NCBI GenBank assembly: GCA_029265155.1
Contig: JAJUJV010000006.1
Coordinates: forward strand, 1-42,460
Source of the DNA: Altererythrobacter sp.
GTDB taxonomy: Bacteria; Pseudomonadota; Alphaproteobacteria; Sphingomonadales; Sphingomonadaceae
DNA length: 42,460 nucleotides
Direction of reading: 5' to 3'
In this document: piece by piece, positions 40,613-42,460 of the stretch
Layout of the letters: every line of letters starts with the position of its first letter
Numbering within the stretch: the stretch's first letter is position 1
The notes under the pieces: generated by a model
Seen by the model: only the letters and a program-made list of their open reading frames with translations
The model's database searches: none
What the model was told of the DNA's origin: nothing
Program-made: the position numbers and the translations under genes

Positions 40613-41527
40613 TCAAGACGGCGCCGTCACCAAGAGGATCGCCAGCCCCGCCAGGACCACGCCCAGGCCCGCCAATTCTCTCCAGGCCATGCGCCGCCCG
40701 GTGAGGCGACCCGAGAGCAGCGCGGCCAGCGGCAGTTCCACCAGGGCCAAGGTTCGAACGTTGGCCGCGGCGGTCAGCGAGAAGGCGATGAACCACCCGG
40801 CGGACGCGAAGGCCCCGAGAAACCCCGCCGATATCGACACGCGCCATTCGCGCAACGCGCCGACGAAAGCCGCCCGGTCGCGGAGAGCGAGCCAGATGCC
40901 GAGCAGGCCCGTCTGGATCGACAGTCCCATGACGACAACGGTGAGCGCACGAATGAGAAATCCGCCCTCCGGCAGGGCGATGATCGCGCCGCGAAAGGCA
41001 ATGGCCGAGAGCCCGAAGAACGCCCCCGCCGCGAGACCGGTGGCGATCATGCGGCCCTCCCGCACGAGGTTGCGCACTTCCCCTGCCTTCGTCGAGGCGA
41101 GCAGCACACCGACGGTCACCGTCCCGATCGCTAGCCATGCCGGAGCTGAAAGTCGGTCACCAATCAAGATCGCGCCGAGAACCGCCACCAGGACCGGCTC
41201 TGTCTTGATGTAGGCGTAAGCCACCCCGAAGGCCCGCCGATCCATCACGATCAACATGAGCGCTGTCGCGGCAATCTGGCTAACTCCGCCTAGCAGCGCC
41301 CAGCCGACCGCAGCCGCGTTCACGGGCGGCAGGGACTCGCCCGTGAACGCGTGCGCCAACCCGAGGACTGCGACAGCGAAGGGTAGCCCGAAGACGAACC
41401 GGACCTGGGTCGCACCCAACGTGCCGATCTTGGCGGTCAGTTGCGCCTGGGCTCCGTTGCGCAAGACCTGTCCCGCGGCAGCCGCGAGCGTGAACGGGAC
41501 CCACAGGAGCGAAGCTGCTGCGCTCAC
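40613..41527 (-). CDS. EamA/DMT-family transporter
   Basis: 304 aa permease of about ten helices in two EamA repeats, e.g. [20 protein letters not shown] near the end of the first and [20 protein letters not shown] of the second. Start ATG 41527 overlaps the cobT stop (ATGA), indicating translational coupling with the cobaltochelatase gene. Substrate unknown. A link with cobalamin or its precursors could be imagined from context only. Confidence 0.9.
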   Translation of the reverse strand: MSAAASLLWVPFTLAAAAGQVLRNGAQAQLTAKIGTLGATQVRFVFGLPFAVAVLGLAHAFTGESLPPVNAAAVGWALLGGVSQIAATALMLIVMDRRAFGVAYAYIKTEPVLVAVLGAILIGDRLSAPAWLAIGTVTVGVLLASTKAGEVRNLVREGRMIATGLAAGAFFGLSAIAFRGAIIALPEGGFLIRALTVVVMGLSIQTGLLGIWLALRDRAAFVGALREWRVSISAGFLGAFASAGWFIAFSLTAAANVRTLALVELPLAALLSGRLTGRRMAWRELAGLGVVLAGLAILLVTAPS

Positions 41528-42460
41528 TCCACCTCGAACAGCCCGGCCAGCTGCTCGATGATCGTTCCGCCGAGTTGCTCGACGTCCATGATCGTCACGG
41601 CACGCCGGTAGTACCGCGTCACGTCGTGGCCGATGCCGATGGCGACGAGTTGGACCGGGCTCTGCTTCTCGATCCAGTCGATCACCTTGCGCAGGTGCGT
41701 TTCGAGGTAGCCTGCCGAGTTCACGCTGAGGGTACTGTCATCGACCGGTGCGCCGTCGCTGATGACCATCAGGATGCGGCGGTCTTCCGGACGGGCGAGC
41801 AGGCGGTTGTGCGCCCAGATCAGCGCCTCGCCGTCGATGTTCTCCTTGAGTAGCCCTTCGCGCATCATCAGGCCGAGGCTCTTGCGCGCCCGGCGATAGG
41901 GCTCGTCGGCCTGCTTGTAGACGATATGGCGCAAGTCGTTGAGCCGCCCCGGCATTGCCGGCTTGCCGTTCGCCAGCCACTTCTCGCGGCTCTGCCCGCC
42001 CTTCCAGGCGCGGGTGGTGAAGCCCAGGATCTCGACTTTCACCCCGCAGCGTTCGAGCGTGCGCGCCATGATGTCGGCGCTGATGGCCGCGATGGAGATC
42101 GGCCGCCCGCGCATCGAGCCGGAGTTGTCGATCAGCAGCGTGACGACGGTGTCCTTGAACTCCTGGTCGCGCTCGATCTTGTAGCTCAGCGAATGGCCGG
42201 GACTGACCACGACGCGCGCCAGCCGCGCGGCGTCGAGCAGGCCCTCTTCCTGGTCGAAATCCCAACTGCGGTTCTGCTGCGCCATCAGCCGCCGCTGCAG
42301 CCGGTTGGCCAGCCGGGTAACGACGCCCTGCAGGCCCGTCAGCTGGCTGTCGAGATAGGCGCGCAGCCGGTCGAGTTCCTCGAAGTCGCACAGCTCGGTC
42401 GCTTCGACGACTTCGTCGAATTCCTCGGTAAAGACCTTGTAATCGAAGGTTTCCGGAAGG
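41524..42460 (-). CDS. cobT: Cobaltochelatase subunit CobT, C-terminal part (5' partial)
   Basis: CobT joins CobN and CobS to insert cobalt into hydrogenobyrinic acid a,c-diamide in the aerobic cobalamin pathway. The frame stays open to the window edge, so the start lies beyond base 42460 and the track's ATG (42285) is internal. The visible C-terminus is a von Willebrand A domain: [25 protein letters not shown] holds the MIDAS motif DNSGSM, followed by [43 protein letters not shown] and [13 protein letters not shown]. The ending QLAGLFEVE is as expected for the family. The EamA gene follows with an ATGA overlap. Confidence 0.95.
   Translation of the reverse strand, partial: LPETFDYKVFTEEFDEVVEATELCDFEELDRLRAYLDSQLTGLQGVVTRLANRLQRRLMAQQNRSWDFDQEEGLLDAARLARVVVSPGHSLSYKIERDQEFKDTVVTLLIDNSGSMRGRPISIAAISADIMARTLERCGVKVEILGFTTRAWKGGQSREKWLANGKPAMPGRLNDLRHIVYKQADEPYRRARKSLGLMMREGLLKENIDGEALIWAHNRLLARPEDRRILMVISDGAPVDDSTLSVNSAGYLETHLRKVIDWIEKQSPVQLVAIGIGHDVTRYYRRAVTIMDVEQLGGTIIEQLAGLFEVE

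Overview
The window is GC-rich chromosomal DNA from an alphaproteobacterium, most likely a member of the order Sphingomonadales (Sphingomonadaceae/Erythrobacteraceae type). This rests on a class I lysyl-tRNA synthetase, the rpmF-plsX-fabH-ihfA-merR block, a GTA-type three-helix holin, an RcnB-family envelope protein, CobT of the aerobic cobalamin pathway and sphingomonad-like small hypothetical genes. The genus cannot be fixed from the sequence alone.

Layout. 0-1.75 kb: end of an S24-like HTH regulator overlapping a GT4 glycosyltransferase. 1.77-4.7 kb (minus): yajC-secD-secF, the Sec accessory complex. 4.9-6.7 kb: tRNA-Pro(GGG), an EamA transporter, an isolated GTA-type holin behind its own promoter with an inverted repeat in the spacer, and a small lipoprotein. 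6.9-9.7 kb: aroQ, accB-accC and a PilZ protein. 9.7-11.8 kb (minus): Lrp/AsnC regulator, a membrane protein and a DUF6152 protein with its secreted partner, probably one operon. 12-17.7 kb: a degenerate histidine kinase-like protein, tRNA-Ile2(CAU) and tRNA-Pro(UGG), ettA, an RcnB-family protein with 11-residue repeats, a strong terminator and a 2OG-Fe(II) hydroxylase. 17.7-20.2 kb (minus): class I lysS and a frameshifted membrane protein.

20.3-24.05 kb is the most accessory-looking block: a MoaF/calycin-like protein, a Tat-signal NTF2-like protein and a tannase/feruloyl-esterase lipoprotein in tight succession, a candidate aromatic-ester or lignin-derived substrate system. 24.05-27.6 kb: an intergenic stretch with a GTTC-N7-GTTC LexA-type box, a large DinG/XPD-like Fe-S helicase and a SixA-like phosphatase. 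27.6-33.3 kb (minus): a serine beta-lactamase-fold hydrolase, merR, ihfA, fabH, plsX, rpmF (absent from the ORF track) and an MBL hydrolase. 33.4-36.8 kb: a tandem SnoaL-like secreted protein, a secreted protein resembling the N-terminal part of OmpA-family proteins, and an S24 LexA-like repressor divergent from two small overlapping genes, with repeated GGAAAT half-sites in between. 36.9-42.46 kb: a D-2-hydroxyacid dehydrogenase, cysS, an Lpp-like coiled-coil lipoprotein next to an L,D-transpeptidase, an EamA transporter, and the C-terminal part of cobT running off the window.

Most genes are housekeeping (secretion, fatty acid initiation, translation, aromatic amino acid and cobalamin synthesis, envelope maintenance). 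The points most worth following are the 20.3-24 kb cluster, the Lpp-like lipoprotein/L,D-transpeptidase pair, the divergent S24 repressor region, the self-standing holin promoter and the putative SOS box ahead of the helicase. All assignments are by reading protein motifs; no database search was run.
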